From DAIMZM01 sp036733985 (GTDB lineage: Bacteria; Bacillota; Dehalobacteriia; UBA4068): a DNA stretch of 23,235 nt. Both the position numbers and the translations under genes were made by a program. The stretch spans positions 1 through 23,235 of the forward strand of contig DAIMZM010000032.1 of NCBI GenBank assembly GCA_036733985.1. Reading direction: 5' to 3'. A model generated the notes under the pieces. It was not told where the DNA came from and did no database searches. It was given only the letters and a program-made list of their open reading frames with translations. Position 1 is the first letter of the stretch. Each line of letters begins with the position of its first letter. Positions 1 through 7,182 of the stretch are shown here, piece after piece.

Positions 1-86
1 GTCCGAACGCCGCCGGCTGGATCTACTGGCTGGAGGCCACCGGCAGCCTGGCCGTGAAGAACCTGGGGCGCGGGCAGCAGCAATAA
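1..86 (+). CDS. 3' end of an unidentified gene (partial)
   Basis: The frame starting at position 3 is open from the window edge to a TAA at 84-86. It gives a 27-residue tail containing GWIYWLEATGSLAVKNLG and ending in GRGQQQ. The tail is too short to assign to a family. It stops 19 bases before the alpha/beta hydrolase start and runs the same way, so the two may share a transcript. It is called a gene end because the frame is open and an RBS-led gene follows at operon spacing; the function is unknown. Confidence 0.55.
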   Translation, partial: PNAAGWIYWLEATGSLAVKNLGRGQQQ

Positions 87-105
87 TGATTGGCGGGGAC
101 TTATT

Positions 106-1194
106 ATGGCATTATTAGGCAAAAAGACGCTAAAAGCAGGGCAGAGGCGCAGGCGCGGCCTTAGGCGGGCGGCCTTGATCATCGGGCTGTTCCTGATTCT
201 GGGGCTGGCGCTGCGGGCGATCCTTTTCCCCCCATACGCGCCGCTGCCCCCCAGCGGCCCCTGCCAGGTCAAAACGTCTGTCCGGCAGTTCACGGATACG
301 GGCAGGGCGGAGACTTACGGCAGGCAGGGCGGGGCCAGAACGCTGACAGCGGCCTTCTGGTATCCGGAGCAGGCGGCGGGCCCCTTTCCCCTGATCGTCT
401 TCTCACCCGGCGCTTTCGGCACCCGCGATAGCAATGAAACCCTCTGCCAAGAGCTGGCCAGCCAGGGCTATGTGGTCTGCGCCATCGACCATACGTATCA
501 ATGCCTGTATACCAGGGGTAAGAACGGGGAATTGCTACTGATCGACAGCGGCTATCTGGACGAACTCCGGCGGGAAAACGCCAAAGCGGACAAAGAGAAC
601 AGCTTGGCCCTATATGAGAAGTGGCTGGGGATCCGGGTGGCGGATATTAATTTTGTGCTGGACGCCATCCTGGAGCAGGCCAGGCAGAACCCGGCTGAAG
701 CGCCGTTCAGCCTGACGGATAGCCAGAATATCGGCTTGATCGGGCATTCTCTGGGGGGCTCCGCAATGCTGGGAGCCGGGCGCCTGAGAAGCGATATCAA
801 GGCGGTGATTGCCTTGGAATCCCCCTTTCTTTGGGATATCCGTGCTGTGGAAAACGGCGCCTTTGTCTTTGAAAGCGCCCCGTACCCGGTTCCCCTGCTG
901 AACATCTATACGGACAGCTCCTGGAGCCAGCTGGCGGAATGGCCCCAATACGCCCAAAATGCCCGCTTGCTGGCGGATCCGGATCAAGACCAAGACGCCT
1001 ACAACCTGTACCTGGCCGGGGCCGGACATTTGTCGCTTACGGATTTAGCCCTGGCTTCCCCTGTGCTGACGCGCCTGTTGAACGGGCATGCTTCTTCGGC
1101 CGGCCCTGCAGACTACCTGACGCGGCTCAATGAAAACTGCCTGGGCTTTTTCAACTGTTTCTTGAAGGACGGCCCAAGGTTTGCAGCGATTTAA
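106..1194 (+). CDS. Membrane-anchored alpha/beta hydrolase, PAF-acetylhydrolase/dienelactone-hydrolase-like
   Basis: This 362-residue protein starts with an Arg/Lys-rich stretch (about 6-21), then one hydrophobic segment (about 22-41). It is probably a signal anchor holding the enzyme on the outer face of the membrane. The hydrolase domain follows. GHSLGG at 213-218 is the nucleophile elbow (Ser215). His308 in GAGHLS is the likely general base, and Glu238 or Asp270 the acid. The oxyanion-side strand LIVFSPGAFGTR (96-107) resembles platelet-activating-factor acetylhydrolase and related lipases/esterases. The substrate cannot be read from the sequence. The ATG at 106 has only a weak GGGGA ribosome site, but its position just before the basic/hydrophobic anchor makes it the natural start. 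Two hairpins lie downstream. Confidence 0.8.
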   Translation: MALLGKKTLKAGQRRRRGLRRAALIIGLFLILGLALRAILFPPYAPLPPSGPCQVKTSVRQFTDTGRAETYGRQGGARTLTAAFWYPEQAAGPFPLIVFSPGAFGTRDSNETLCQELASQGYVVCAIDHTYQCLYTRGKNGELLLIDSGYLDELRRENAKADKENSLALYEKWLGIRVADINFVLDAILEQARQNPAEAPFSLTDSQNIGLIGHSLGGSAMLGAGRLRSDIKAVIALESPFLWDIRAVENGAFVFESAPYPVPLLNIYTDSSWSQLAEWPQYAQNARLLADPDQDQDAYNLYLAGAGHLSLTDLALASPVLTRLLNGHASSAGPADYLTRLNENCLGFFNCFLKDGPRFAAI

Positions 1195-1254
1195 CAGTTT
1201 CCGGCAGAAAGCGCAATCCTAGCCGCGCCGTTTCTCCTGAATGACGGCATCGTA

Positions 1255-1299
1255 AAAAATAAACACATTCACCGCATGGCGGTAAATGTGTTTATTTTT
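1255..1299. terminator. Long AT-rich hairpin, likely bidirectional terminator
   Basis: Bases 1255-1269 are the perfect reverse complement of 1285-1299 (15 pairs). Inside them an accgc/gcggt stem (1271-1275 with 1279-1283) extends the hairpin around an ATG loop. The A-rich left arm and T-rich right arm give a U-tract in both directions, so it could end the hydrolase transcript as well as leftward transcripts. Confidence 0.7.
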
Positions 1300-1362
1300 A
1301 AGTGTAAGTGCTTAAATCTTCGCCCCGCTGACGGTCATAGCAATGATGGCCATAGCAATACG

Positions 1363-1413
1363 GTAACGGCATGCCGGACATTTTCCGGGAAGTCCGGATG
1401 CCGTTACTTTTTT
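1363..1413 (+). terminator. GC-rich intrinsic terminator
   Basis: gtaacggcat at 1363-1372 pairs with atgccgttac at 1398-1407. An inner ccggac/gtccgg stem follows, and six T residues come directly after at 1408-1413. This is a textbook rho-independent terminator for rightward transcription, about 65 bases beyond the first hairpin, so the hydrolase gene appears to have two in series. Confidence 0.75.
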
Positions 1414-1468
1414 GGCGATAGAAAGCCGGGGCTGGGGGCCGGGAAGGGTATGTATGGGCCTTTAGCTC

Positions 1469-1741
1469 TTAATGCCCGGGGTTTTTGCGTACGGTCTCGA
1501 TCGCCAGGATAATCGCGGCCTCTACGTCCACCTGTCTTTGGATGGTCTGGGCATGTACCCGGGAAAACATGTCGCCCGCGCTGTTCACGATATATTGGGG
1601 CGGCAGATTGTTTAAGGCCAGCGCGCGCACATCCGCCTTGCACTGGTCGCACCAACAGGCGTCGATTTCTTCCACCAGCTGGTCGATACGCCTTTCAACG
1701 ATTTCTTCCATGAGGTTTTTTGAGAGCTTTTTAGAGTCCAT
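1469..1741 (-). CDS. ComFB-domain protein (late competence family)
   Basis: This 90-residue protein has the hallmarks of the ComFB family. There is an acidic helical N-terminus, a cysteine cluster CWCDQC (Cys29, Cys31, Cys34), and the conserved stretch DVRALALNNLPPQY (37-50). An amphipathic helix with QVDVEAAIILAIETVR follows. ComFB is encoded in the Bacillus comF operon, but its biochemical role is unclear, and many Clostridia carry stand-alone copies with no tie to competence. No comFA or comFC is next to this one. The start is fixed by an AGGAGG site 8 bases upstream. The cysteines may bind zinc (inference). Confidence 0.85.
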   Translation of the reverse strand: MDSKKLSKNLMEEIVERRIDQLVEEIDACWCDQCKADVRALALNNLPPQYIVNSAGDMFSRVHAQTIQRQVDVEAAIILAIETVRKNPGH

Positions 1742-1935
1742 ATATCTACCTCCTGCAGAATGTTTTCCGGCCGACGGGTATTTGCGTTTTGCTTAGCTAA
1801 AAGCATTATACTATATAGCGCCCTGATTTTCTACAGCATTATGCATAGATCACCGCATATTTAAAGGCATACCCGGCCTCCGGCCCGGGGACCCGGCTTT
1901 AATCTCCGCGATTCCCCCCATGGGCGCAATCCTGG

Positions 1936-2427
1936 CTATTCCACCAGCAAAAGGCCGAAGTAATTCCCAATTTCGCCTTGCTCCCGCAGGGTTTCGATGG
2001 TCAGCCCGTTATTCCGTACCGTGGCGAATACATCGATGCCGCAGGCTTCCATGGCGGGCACGGTTGCCATGGGAAAGGTGCAGCGCTCAGCCCGGCATGC
2101 CTTGCATTTTTCGCAGGGGCCGCTGCCAAAGGCCAGGACTTTATAATAGCCGTCCAGGAACAGCTCCCGCCCTACTTCCACGGCCAGGGGCGTTACAATA
2201 GGCAAGTCATGGCAGCGGAACAGGATGCCGTACCGGAAGCAGTCGATGATTTCCTGGGTCTGCTTCCAGCTGGGGGTATGGGGCGGGCAGCAATGATTTT
2301 TGCCGAACATTTGGCAGCCGAATTGGCATTTGTAAACTGTCCAGGCCGCGGTGACGATGGACTTGGTTTCGATCCGCAGGGCCAGGTCGGCGCCGCCGGC
2401 TTGCAGCATGGCAAAATATTTCTCCAT
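1936..2427 (-). CDS. DUF2284 predicted metal-binding protein
   Basis: This 163-residue protein matches the DUF2284 family, small cysteine-rich proteins of anaerobes thought to bind an iron-sulfur cluster or other metal. The first cluster is KCQFGC...CCPPH (Cys34, Cys38, Cys46, Cys47). The second is CEKCKACRAERC (Cys105, 108, 111, 116), a ferredoxin-like spacing. The chosen start (MEKYF, a typical family N-terminus) has a GGAG site 6 bases upstream. An alternative ATG at 2469 also has a GGGAG site and would add 14 residues. A still longer frame to 2514 is unlikely, because it would begin inside the terminator hairpin at 2506-2541. The biochemical function is unknown; redox or metal handling is inference. 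Confidence 0.8.
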   Translation of the reverse strand: MEKYFAMLQAGGADLALRIETKSIVTAAWTVYKCQFGCQMFGKNHCCPPHTPSWKQTQEIIDCFRYGILFRCHDLPIVTPLAVEVGRELFLDGYYKVLAFGSGPCEKCKACRAERCTFPMATVPAMEACGIDVFATVRNNGLTIETLREQGEIGNYFGLLLVE

Positions 2428-2505
2428 AAGTATCTCCGTACTCCTTCGTAAATGTTCATAACCGATCATAGCATATCTCTCCCTGAAAAGAAAGAAAATG
2501 TATGA

Positions 2506-2541
2506 AAAAAGCATACCCGTCTGTACCGGGGTATGCTTTTT
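2506..2541. terminator. Bidirectional intrinsic terminator after the cupin gene
   Basis: aaaaagcataccc (from 2506) pairs with gggtatgcttttt (ending at 2541) around a short loop. Leftward transcripts from the cupin gene read the arm followed by a run of U. It separates the cupin gene from the DUF2284 gene, which must therefore have its own promoter or depend on readthrough. Confidence 0.75.
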
Positions 2542-2582
2542 AAGCGGCTGAGCCGGGGGCCGCTGCCGCCCGCTCCTGTACT

Positions 2583-2927
2583 TCAGCGGTTTTCCGGGAA
2601 GATTACCACCAGGAACATTTTGAAGCGCTCCTCAGCATAAACCGCATGGGGGGTTTGAGCCGGCATGATGATGGTTTCGCCGCCGGAGAGGTAATGCACC
2701 GTATCGCCGATAGTGATGCGGCCTTTGCCGTCCAGGGCAACGACCATGGCGTCTCCGTCGGAGGCATGGGCGCTGATCTCTTCCCCCTGGTCAAAAGCAA
2801 AGAGGGTCAGGCTGTGCTGCCGGTTTTGGGCCAAGGTTTTGCTGACAATCTGGCCGGGCAGATAATCCACCGCCCCGGCCAGGGGAAAGGCCTGACTGTG
2901 CTCCAGGTTCTTGATATATTTTTCCAT
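2583..2927 (-). CDS. Single-domain cupin protein
   Basis: This 114-residue protein is a small cupin_2-type beta-barrel. Motif 1 is recognisable around GEEISAHASDGDAMVVALDGKG (residues 49-70, His54) and motif 2 around GGETIIMPAQTPHAVYA (82-98, His94). The usual second His of motif 1 is replaced by Asp in this reading, so metal binding may be altered. Proteins of this type often act as small-molecule sensors or isomerases. The start at 2927 is set by AGGAGG 8 bases upstream; a longer frame to 2948 would include the ribosome site itself. It is followed by a terminator and stands alone, divergent from the S24 repressor operon. Confidence 0.8.
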   Translation of the reverse strand: MEKYIKNLEHSQAFPLAGAVDYLPGQIVSKTLAQNRQHSLTLFAFDQGEEISAHASDGDAMVVALDGKGRITIGDTVHYLSGGETIIMPAQTPHAVYAEERFKMFLVVIFPENR

Positions 2928-3082
2928 CGATCTTCCTCCTGTTTTCAATGTCGGCTTTTTCGACTTTTGCCGCTAGTATACCATATTCTTAGCGAAAAAG
3001 ACAGGCTAAGGTAAAGGCCGGGCAGTATAATTTGAACCGGGTTGCCGCTGGGGCATGGTTTTCCAGCCTGCCCAAAATGTTC

Positions 3083-3111
3083 TTTACAAATACAACCGTT
3101 GGTTGTATACT
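3083..3111 (+). promoter_or_regulatory. SigA-type promoter of the S24 repressor operon
   Basis: TTTACA (3083-3088) and TATACT (3106-3111) are separated by exactly 17 bases. Transcription would begin close to 3118, about 12 bases before the repressor ATG at 3130, giving a very short leader. Confidence 0.75.
3090..3108. promoter_or_regulatory. Perfect palindrome in the repressor promoter, probable autoregulatory operator
   Basis: ATACAACC (3090-3097) and GGTTGTAT (3101-3108) are perfect 8-base inverted arms around GTT. The palindrome fills the spacer and covers part of the -10 box, so a bound dimer would block RNA polymerase. The natural ligand is the XRE/S24 protein encoded directly downstream. 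This is inferred from position and symmetry. Confidence 0.65.
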
Positions 3112-3129
3112 AAGTATGAGGTGAAGGCA

Positions 3130-3726
3130 ATGCTGGCAAAAAAGCTTAAGCAGCTGCGCGAGGAACAGCGGCTGACCCAGGGGGCGCTGGCGGCCCGCTT
3201 TGGCGTGACCCAGCAGGCCGTTGCCAAATGGGAATCGGGGCGCGCCCTGCCGGAACCGAAGACTATTTCCCGTATCGCCGGCTTTTTCAACGTGACCGCC
3301 GATTATCTGCTGGGCCTGACGGATAGCATCGCCCCCCTGGGGCCGGTGGCAAAAGTACGGATTATCGGCAGCGTCAGAGCCGGCTATAATGCCTTGGCCC
3401 TGGAAGAGGATTTGGGCAGCGCTATGGCCCAGGTGAAGGATGGGGCCGCCTACCGCTACCTGCTGGTTAAAGGCGACTCCATGGCGCCCTATATCCGCGA
3501 AGGGGATCTGGCTCTGGTCCGGCTCCAAGACAAATTGGAAAACGGCGATCTGGGCGTGGTGATCTACGGCGATAATGAAGCGACGCTGAAAAAATTCTAT
3601 TATGCCGACGGCGCGGTGACGCTGGTTCCTTTTAACGACGCCTATGAAACCGTCACGCTCCGGGGGCGTGAACTGGAGGGACTGCTGATTTTCGGCCGGG
3701 TTGTGGAAACCAAGACCAGTTGGTGA
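3130..3726 (+). CDS. XRE-family repressor with LexA-like self-cleaving (S24) domain
   Basis: This 198-residue protein has an XRE helix-turn-helix (about 4-62: LRQERL-type start, TQQAVAKWESGRALP) followed by a peptidase S24 domain (about 77-190). The catalytic Ser117 sits in GDSMAPYI and Lys154 in ATLKKF. The cleavage-type Ala84-Gly85 pair lies in SVRAGYN. In LexA and CI-type repressors, RecA-stimulated cleavage at such a pair inactivates the protein after DNA damage. The ATG at 3130 has GAGGTGA 6 bases upstream; upstream in-frame codons would pass through the promoter. It is the first gene of an operon, with the radical SAM gene starting 13 bases after its stop. It is not LexA itself, since its DNA-binding domain is XRE-type rather than LexA winged helix. 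It probably represses itself and the two repair genes. Confidence 0.88.
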   Translation: MLAKKLKQLREEQRLTQGALAARFGVTQQAVAKWESGRALPEPKTISRIAGFFNVTADYLLGLTDSIAPLGPVAKVRIIGSVRAGYNALALEEDLGSAMAQVKDGAAYRYLLVKGDSMAPYIREGDLALVRLQDKLENGDLGVVIYGDNEATLKKFYYADGAVTLVPFNDAYETVTLRGRELEGLLIFGRVVETKTSW

Positions 3727-3739
3727 CAGGAGGGCGCGG

Positions 3740-5083
3740 ATGGATTTGGCTTTGCAGATGGATTTGGATTTAATGGAGAAACTGACCATCCTCACGGACA
3801 GCGCCAAGTATGACGCGGCCTGCACCTCCTCGGGCGCGAACCGGCCCGGGAAAACCGTTGCCGCCGGCTGCTGCCATTCCTTTGCCGCCGACGGCAGATG
3901 CATCAGCCTGCTGAAAGTGCTGATGACCAATCAGTGCATCTACGATTGCAAATACTGCGTCAACCGGGCCGGCAACGACTGCCTCCGGACAGCTTTCACC
4001 CCCCAGGAACTGGCGGAGCTGACATTGGCGTTTTACCGGCGCAATTATATTGAGGGGCTATTCCTCTCCAGCGGTGTGCTCAGGAGCCCGGATTACACCA
4101 TGGAGCAGATGATCCAGGCCCTTTGGCTGCTGCGCCGGGAGCACAATTTCCGGGGCTATATCCACGCCAAGATCATTCCCGGCGCTTCCCCCGAGCTGGT
4201 GCGGCGCCTGGGCCTGCTGGCCGACCGGATCAGCATCAACGTGGAGCTGCCCAGCGAGCAGAGCCTGCACCGTCTGGCTCCCCATAAAAAACGGGCGGCC
4301 ATCTTTTCGCCCATGCGGCAGATTTGTCAGGCAGCCGAGGAAAACCGGCAAGCCCTGGCTGTCTGCAAAAAGGCTGAACATTTTGCCCCGGCGGGCCAGG
4401 CCACCCAGATGATCATCGGCGCCAGCCCGGAGACGGATTACCAGATCATCACTCTGGCCGCCGCCATGTACGGCAAGTACGGCTTGAAGCGGGTTTTCTA
4501 TTCAGCTTATATCCCGGCGGTAGAGGACGCCCTGCTGCCCGCCTTGGATATCAAGCCGCCGCTGCTGCGGGAGCACCGGCTCTACCAGGCGGACTGGCTG
4601 CTGCGCCAGTACGGTTTCCAGGCGGGGGAAATTTTGAGTCCGGAAGCGCCCAATTTCAACCCCTATCTGGATCCCAAGTGCAACTGGGCCGTCAATCATC
4701 TGCAGGATTTCCCCGTGGATGTGAACAGCGCGGGGCTTGAAACCTTGCTCCGGGTTCCTGGTATCGGCCCAACCAGCGCCCGGCGCATCCTGGTTGCCCG
4801 CCGGAACGGGCGATTAGGGCTGGCGGAGCTGAAGCGCATCGGTGTGGTGTTAAAGCGGGCCCGGTATTTTATCCGCACAGCCGACCGGCCTGCCGGCGCC
4901 GGGCTGGACCGGGAGACTACTATTAGGGCGCTGATCGACCCCAACATCTATGCTTTCGGCATGGAGCAGCTCTCACTCTTTCCGGATATGCCAGGCCCCC
5001 GGCCGCTGCCCGCAGCCGGGGATGTGAAGTCCATCACCGAGGCGGTGGAGGAGACGGTGCGATGCCTGACCTCAAGCCTCTAG
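3740..5083 (+). CDS. Putative DNA modification/repair radical SAM protein (TIGR03916 type)
   Basis: This 447-residue protein carries the radical SAM motif CIYDCKYC (Cys66, Cys70, Cys73), which binds a 4Fe-4S cluster used to cleave S-adenosylmethionine. An AdoMet-radical barrel runs to about residue 300. A C-terminal helix-hairpin-helix (325-372, PGIGPTSARR at 340-349) is a typical non-specific DNA-binding element. The combination matches the family described as a putative DNA modification/repair radical SAM protein, which is usually encoded beside a DUF4130 protein, as here. The reaction is not established; lesion repair or base modification is the family-level inference. The start at 3740 has AGGAGG 7 bases upstream. 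It overlaps the next gene by 22 bases, a sign of translational coupling. Confidence 0.9.
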   Translation: MDLALQMDLDLMEKLTILTDSAKYDAACTSSGANRPGKTVAAGCCHSFAADGRCISLLKVLMTNQCIYDCKYCVNRAGNDCLRTAFTPQELAELTLAFYRRNYIEGLFLSSGVLRSPDYTMEQMIQALWLLRREHNFRGYIHAKIIPGASPELVRRLGLLADRISINVELPSEQSLHRLAPHKKRAAIFSPMRQICQAAEENRQALAVCKKAEHFAPAGQATQMIIGASPETDYQIITLAAAMYGKYGLKRVFYSAYIPAVEDALLPALDIKPPLLREHRLYQADWLLRQYGFQAGEILSPEAPNFNPYLDPKCNWAVNHLQDFPVDVNSAGLETLLRVPGIGPTSARRILVARRNGRLGLAELKRIGVVLKRARYFIRTADRPAGAGLDRETTIRALIDPNIYAFGMEQLSLFPDMPGPRPLPAAGDVKSITEAVEETVRCLTSSL

Positions 5084-5865
5084 CCCTGCCGGCCAATATC
5101 ATTTACACCTATGACGGCAGCTTTGACGGCTTTCTCTGCTGCGTCTTTGAAAGCGTTTACGGGGCCGAGCTCCCCTATGATATTATCCGGCAGGGGGATT
5201 TGCCGGCCACGCTCCTGGCCATGCGCCCGGTGAGGACAGACCCCTTGCGGGCGGAGCGGGTGCGGGCCTCTATCCCTTTGAAAATCTCCCGCCGGGGCCT
5301 GGAGCTGGTGACCACCGTCTTTTGCAGCTGCCTGCCCCAAAAGGAGCTCAGGCTGCTGGAATTCCTTTTGCAAGGCTACCGGGAGGGCGGCCGGCTCTGC
5401 TTTAAGCTGGGGGACGCGGTTGTAGCGCCGCTTCTCGGTGCGGAAAGGCACCTATTGCACGAGGCCCACCTGCTCAAGGGATTTGTGCGCTTTTCCGATG
5501 TAGGCGGCGCGCTGGTGGCGGTGATCAGCCCCAAAAATTATGTACTGCCCTTTATCGCCCGGCATTTTGTCCTGCGTTATGATCAGGAGCAGTTTATGAT
5601 TTTCGACAAAACCCATGGGGCCGCCCTGGTTTATCAGGATCATCAGGCCCGGATCCTTCAGGCGGATCAGGTCACGTTCCCGGAGATTTCAGCGGATGAG
5701 GCCCGGTATCAGGCGCTGTGGAAACGCTTTTACCAGACCATCGCCGTCCAGGGCCGGGAAAACCCCCGCTGCCGGATGAGCCATATGCCCAAAAGGTACT
5801 GGGAGAATATGCTGGAAGTCAGGGACCTGGTTCAGCCAAGGGCGGACCGGGCAAAACGCAAATAA
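5062..5865 (+). CDS. Putative DNA repair protein with DUF4130 domain (TIGR03915 type)
   Basis: This 267-residue protein opens with IIYTYDGSFDGFLCCVFE (13-30). It ends with RFYQTIAVQGREN...MPKRYWENMLEV, which are the N- and C-terminal signatures of the DUF4130 partner of the radical SAM repair protein. The two are strictly associated in many bacteria and often lie near a uracil-DNA glycosylase. No glycosylase gene is adjacent here. The gene starts inside the upstream gene, with GGAGGAG 8 bases before its ATG. Its probable role is to form a complex with, or act in sequence with, the radical SAM enzyme on damaged DNA (inference). Confidence 0.9.
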   Translation: MPDLKPLALPANIIYTYDGSFDGFLCCVFESVYGAELPYDIIRQGDLPATLLAMRPVRTDPLRAERVRASIPLKISRRGLELVTTVFCSCLPQKELRLLEFLLQGYREGGRLCFKLGDAVVAPLLGAERHLLHEAHLLKGFVRFSDVGGALVAVISPKNYVLPFIARHFVLRYDQEQFMIFDKTHGAALVYQDHQARILQADQVTFPEISADEARYQALWKRFYQTIAVQGRENPRCRMSHMPKRYWENMLEVRDLVQPRADRAKRK

Positions 5866-5888
5866 TCAACAAGCTATGATCCTGACCT

Positions 5889-5911
5889 GGCCGTTCCTAA
5901 AAAGGATGGCC
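5889..5911 (+). terminator. Possible weak terminator after the repair operon
   Basis: GGCC-GT-TCCT and AGGA-T-GGCC fold around AAAA with a one-base bulge, 23 bases after the DUF4130 stop codon. The downstream bases are only moderately T-rich (TTGATGTTT). The position is right, but the structure is not strong. Confidence 0.35.
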
Positions 5912-5964
5912 TTGATGTTTGGTGCTGTTCCGCTTTCCAGAAGTCAAGTCATCAGCGATTGGGA

Positions 5965-5993
5965 TTGACAAAGGATCAATTCACTGATATTAT
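5965..5993 (+). promoter_or_regulatory. SigA-type promoter upstream of the dehydrogenase gene
   Basis: TTGACA (5965-5970), a 17-base spacer, then TATTAT (5988-5993). It would yield a transcript with a leader of about 240 bases that runs through the decayed oxidoreductase tail and into the dehydrogenase at 6238. Confidence 0.6.
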
Positions 5994-6063
5994 TTTATTG
6001 CACATAGATATATTATTAGTTATGGATGGTAAACGAGTATTTATTAAACTCCGGGGCTAATGA

Positions 6064-6204
6064 TCCGCCACGGATCCGGCGGGTTTTTATATCGCCGCCG
6101 GGCATGAAGGGGACGGCATCGGCATGGGGCCCATTACCGGCCTCCTGATCAACCGGATGATTGCCAAGGAAAAGACCGCCTTGGATACGTCTCGTTTTCC
6201 TTAA
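6064..6204 (+). pseudogene. Remnant: C-terminal tail of a DAO-type FAD-dependent oxidoreductase
   Basis: The frame after the TGA at 6061-6063 reads GFYIAAGHEGDGIGMGPITG (from 6082), then LLINRMIAKEK...SRFP and a TAA at 6202-6204. The GHEGDGI and PITG elements, followed by a terminal RF, are the C-terminal signature of glycine/D-amino-acid-oxidase-like flavoproteins such as D-hydroxyproline or sarcosine dehydrogenases. The FAD-binding N-terminus and about 300 residues are missing: two stop codons (6058-6063) lie directly upstream in frame, with AT-rich non-coding DNA before them. I infer a deletion that removed most of the gene. The fragment lies 33 bases before the dehydrogenase gene and suggests an earlier oxidoreductase-dehydrogenase operon. 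Confidence 0.7.
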
Positions 6205-6237
6205 AAGGTTCAGCAAATAGCATGGGAGGGTTGAATT

Positions 6238-7182
6238 ATGCGTGATATCCGGATCGTGGCTCTTGCCGGCGCCGGTATTATGGGCGCGGCTATCGCCCAG
6301 GTGGTTTCCGGCCAGGCTGAGCAAGTGATCGTTTACGATACTGCTCCGGCCCAGTTTACCGCTTTCTTTAAAATGATTGGCCAGGCTCAGCAGGCTTTGA
6401 TTGAAAGCGGCCTGTTGACCCCGGATGGGGCCCAGGCGGCCCTGGCCCGCATCCAAACCACTGCTGATTTAGCGGCTTTCAGCAAGGCGGATTTGGTTAT
6501 TGAGAGCATCGTGGAAAATCTCGGGGCCAAGCAGGCTTTATTCACCAAGTTAGAGCAGATCTGCCCGGCGGAGACCATCTTCGCCACCAATACCTCCAGC
6601 CTGCGTATTGGGGATATTGCCGCGCCGCTCCAGCGTAAGGCATGCTTCCTCGGGGCGAACTGGTGGACGCCCGCCCATATCATTCCCCTGGTGGAAGTGG
6701 TGCGGATCCCGGAAACGACAGACAGCAGCGTGGACAGGCTCTGCGGCTTTTTGCGCGCCTTGGGCAAGCAGCCGGTGATCCTGAACCGGGAAGCGGACGG
6801 CTTCATCGGCAACCGCCTGCAATTCGCTTTGTTGCGGGAGGCCCTGTACATCGTGGAGCAGGGTATCGCTGAGCCGGAGGCTGTGGATCTGGTCATGACT
6901 GCGGGTTTGGGGATGCGTTACGCCGTATTGGGGCCCTTCCGTACCGCTGATTTTGGCGGCCTCGACACCTTTTACCATATCGCCAACAACCTTTTCAGCC
7001 ATTTATGCACGGATCAGGAAGCCCCGGCTGCCCTGGCCCGGCTCTACCAGGCAGGCAAATATGGCGCAAAAACGGAGGAGGGCTTTTACCGCTACGGAAG
7101 CGGGCAGCTGGAGCAGGCCCTCAAGCAGCGCGACCAGGCGCTGATTGCTATTTTAAAACTGGCCAAGGAGCAGCCGGAATAA
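6238..7182 (+). CDS. 3-hydroxyacyl-CoA dehydrogenase family protein with Asn at the catalytic His position
   Basis: This 314-residue protein has the family's two domains. The N-terminal Rossmann fold (1-185) carries the NAD-binding loop GAGIMG (11-16) and ATNTSSL (116-122). The helical C-terminal domain (186-300) begins FIGNRLQ (189-195). In well-studied members the catalytic dyad is His in a GxHFFNP-type motif plus Glu in LVEV. Here the first motif reads GANWWTP (139-145), with Asn141 where His is expected, while Glu153 in LVEVV is kept. The codon AAC is one base from CAC. The protein may act on a different substrate, use another base, or be poorly active. Its length fits a single-function dehydrogenase. 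GGAGG lies 9 bases before the ATG. The divergent motif resembles the IPLVEVV subgroup, which also includes hydroxy-acid dehydrogenases acting on non-CoA substrates. Confidence 0.82.
   Translation: MRDIRIVALAGAGIMGAAIAQVVSGQAEQVIVYDTAPAQFTAFFKMIGQAQQALIESGLLTPDGAQAALARIQTTADLAAFSKADLVIESIVENLGAKQALFTKLEQICPAETIFATNTSSLRIGDIAAPLQRKACFLGANWWTPAHIIPLVEVVRIPETTDSSVDRLCGFLRALGKQPVILNREADGFIGNRLQFALLREALYIVEQGIAEPEAVDLVMTAGLGMRYAVLGPFRTADFGGLDTFYHIANNLFSHLCTDQEAPAALARLYQAGKYGAKTEEGFYRYGSGQLEQALKQRDQALIAILKLAKEQPE

Noticed and set aside
3130..3726. The S24 protein as the genome's LexA
   Set aside because: Its DNA-binding domain is an XRE helix-turn-helix, not the LexA winged helix, and its operator differs from the known Gram-positive SOS box.
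2989..3930. A 313-codon minus-strand frame across the S24 repressor
   Set aside because: It crosses the promoter, operator and two well-supported plus-strand genes and has no recognisable motif.
6022..6060. A 12-codon minigene (ATG GAT GGT...) before the oxidoreductase remnant
   Set aside because: No ribosome site and too short to judge; it is in frame with the remnant but shows no similarity to that family.
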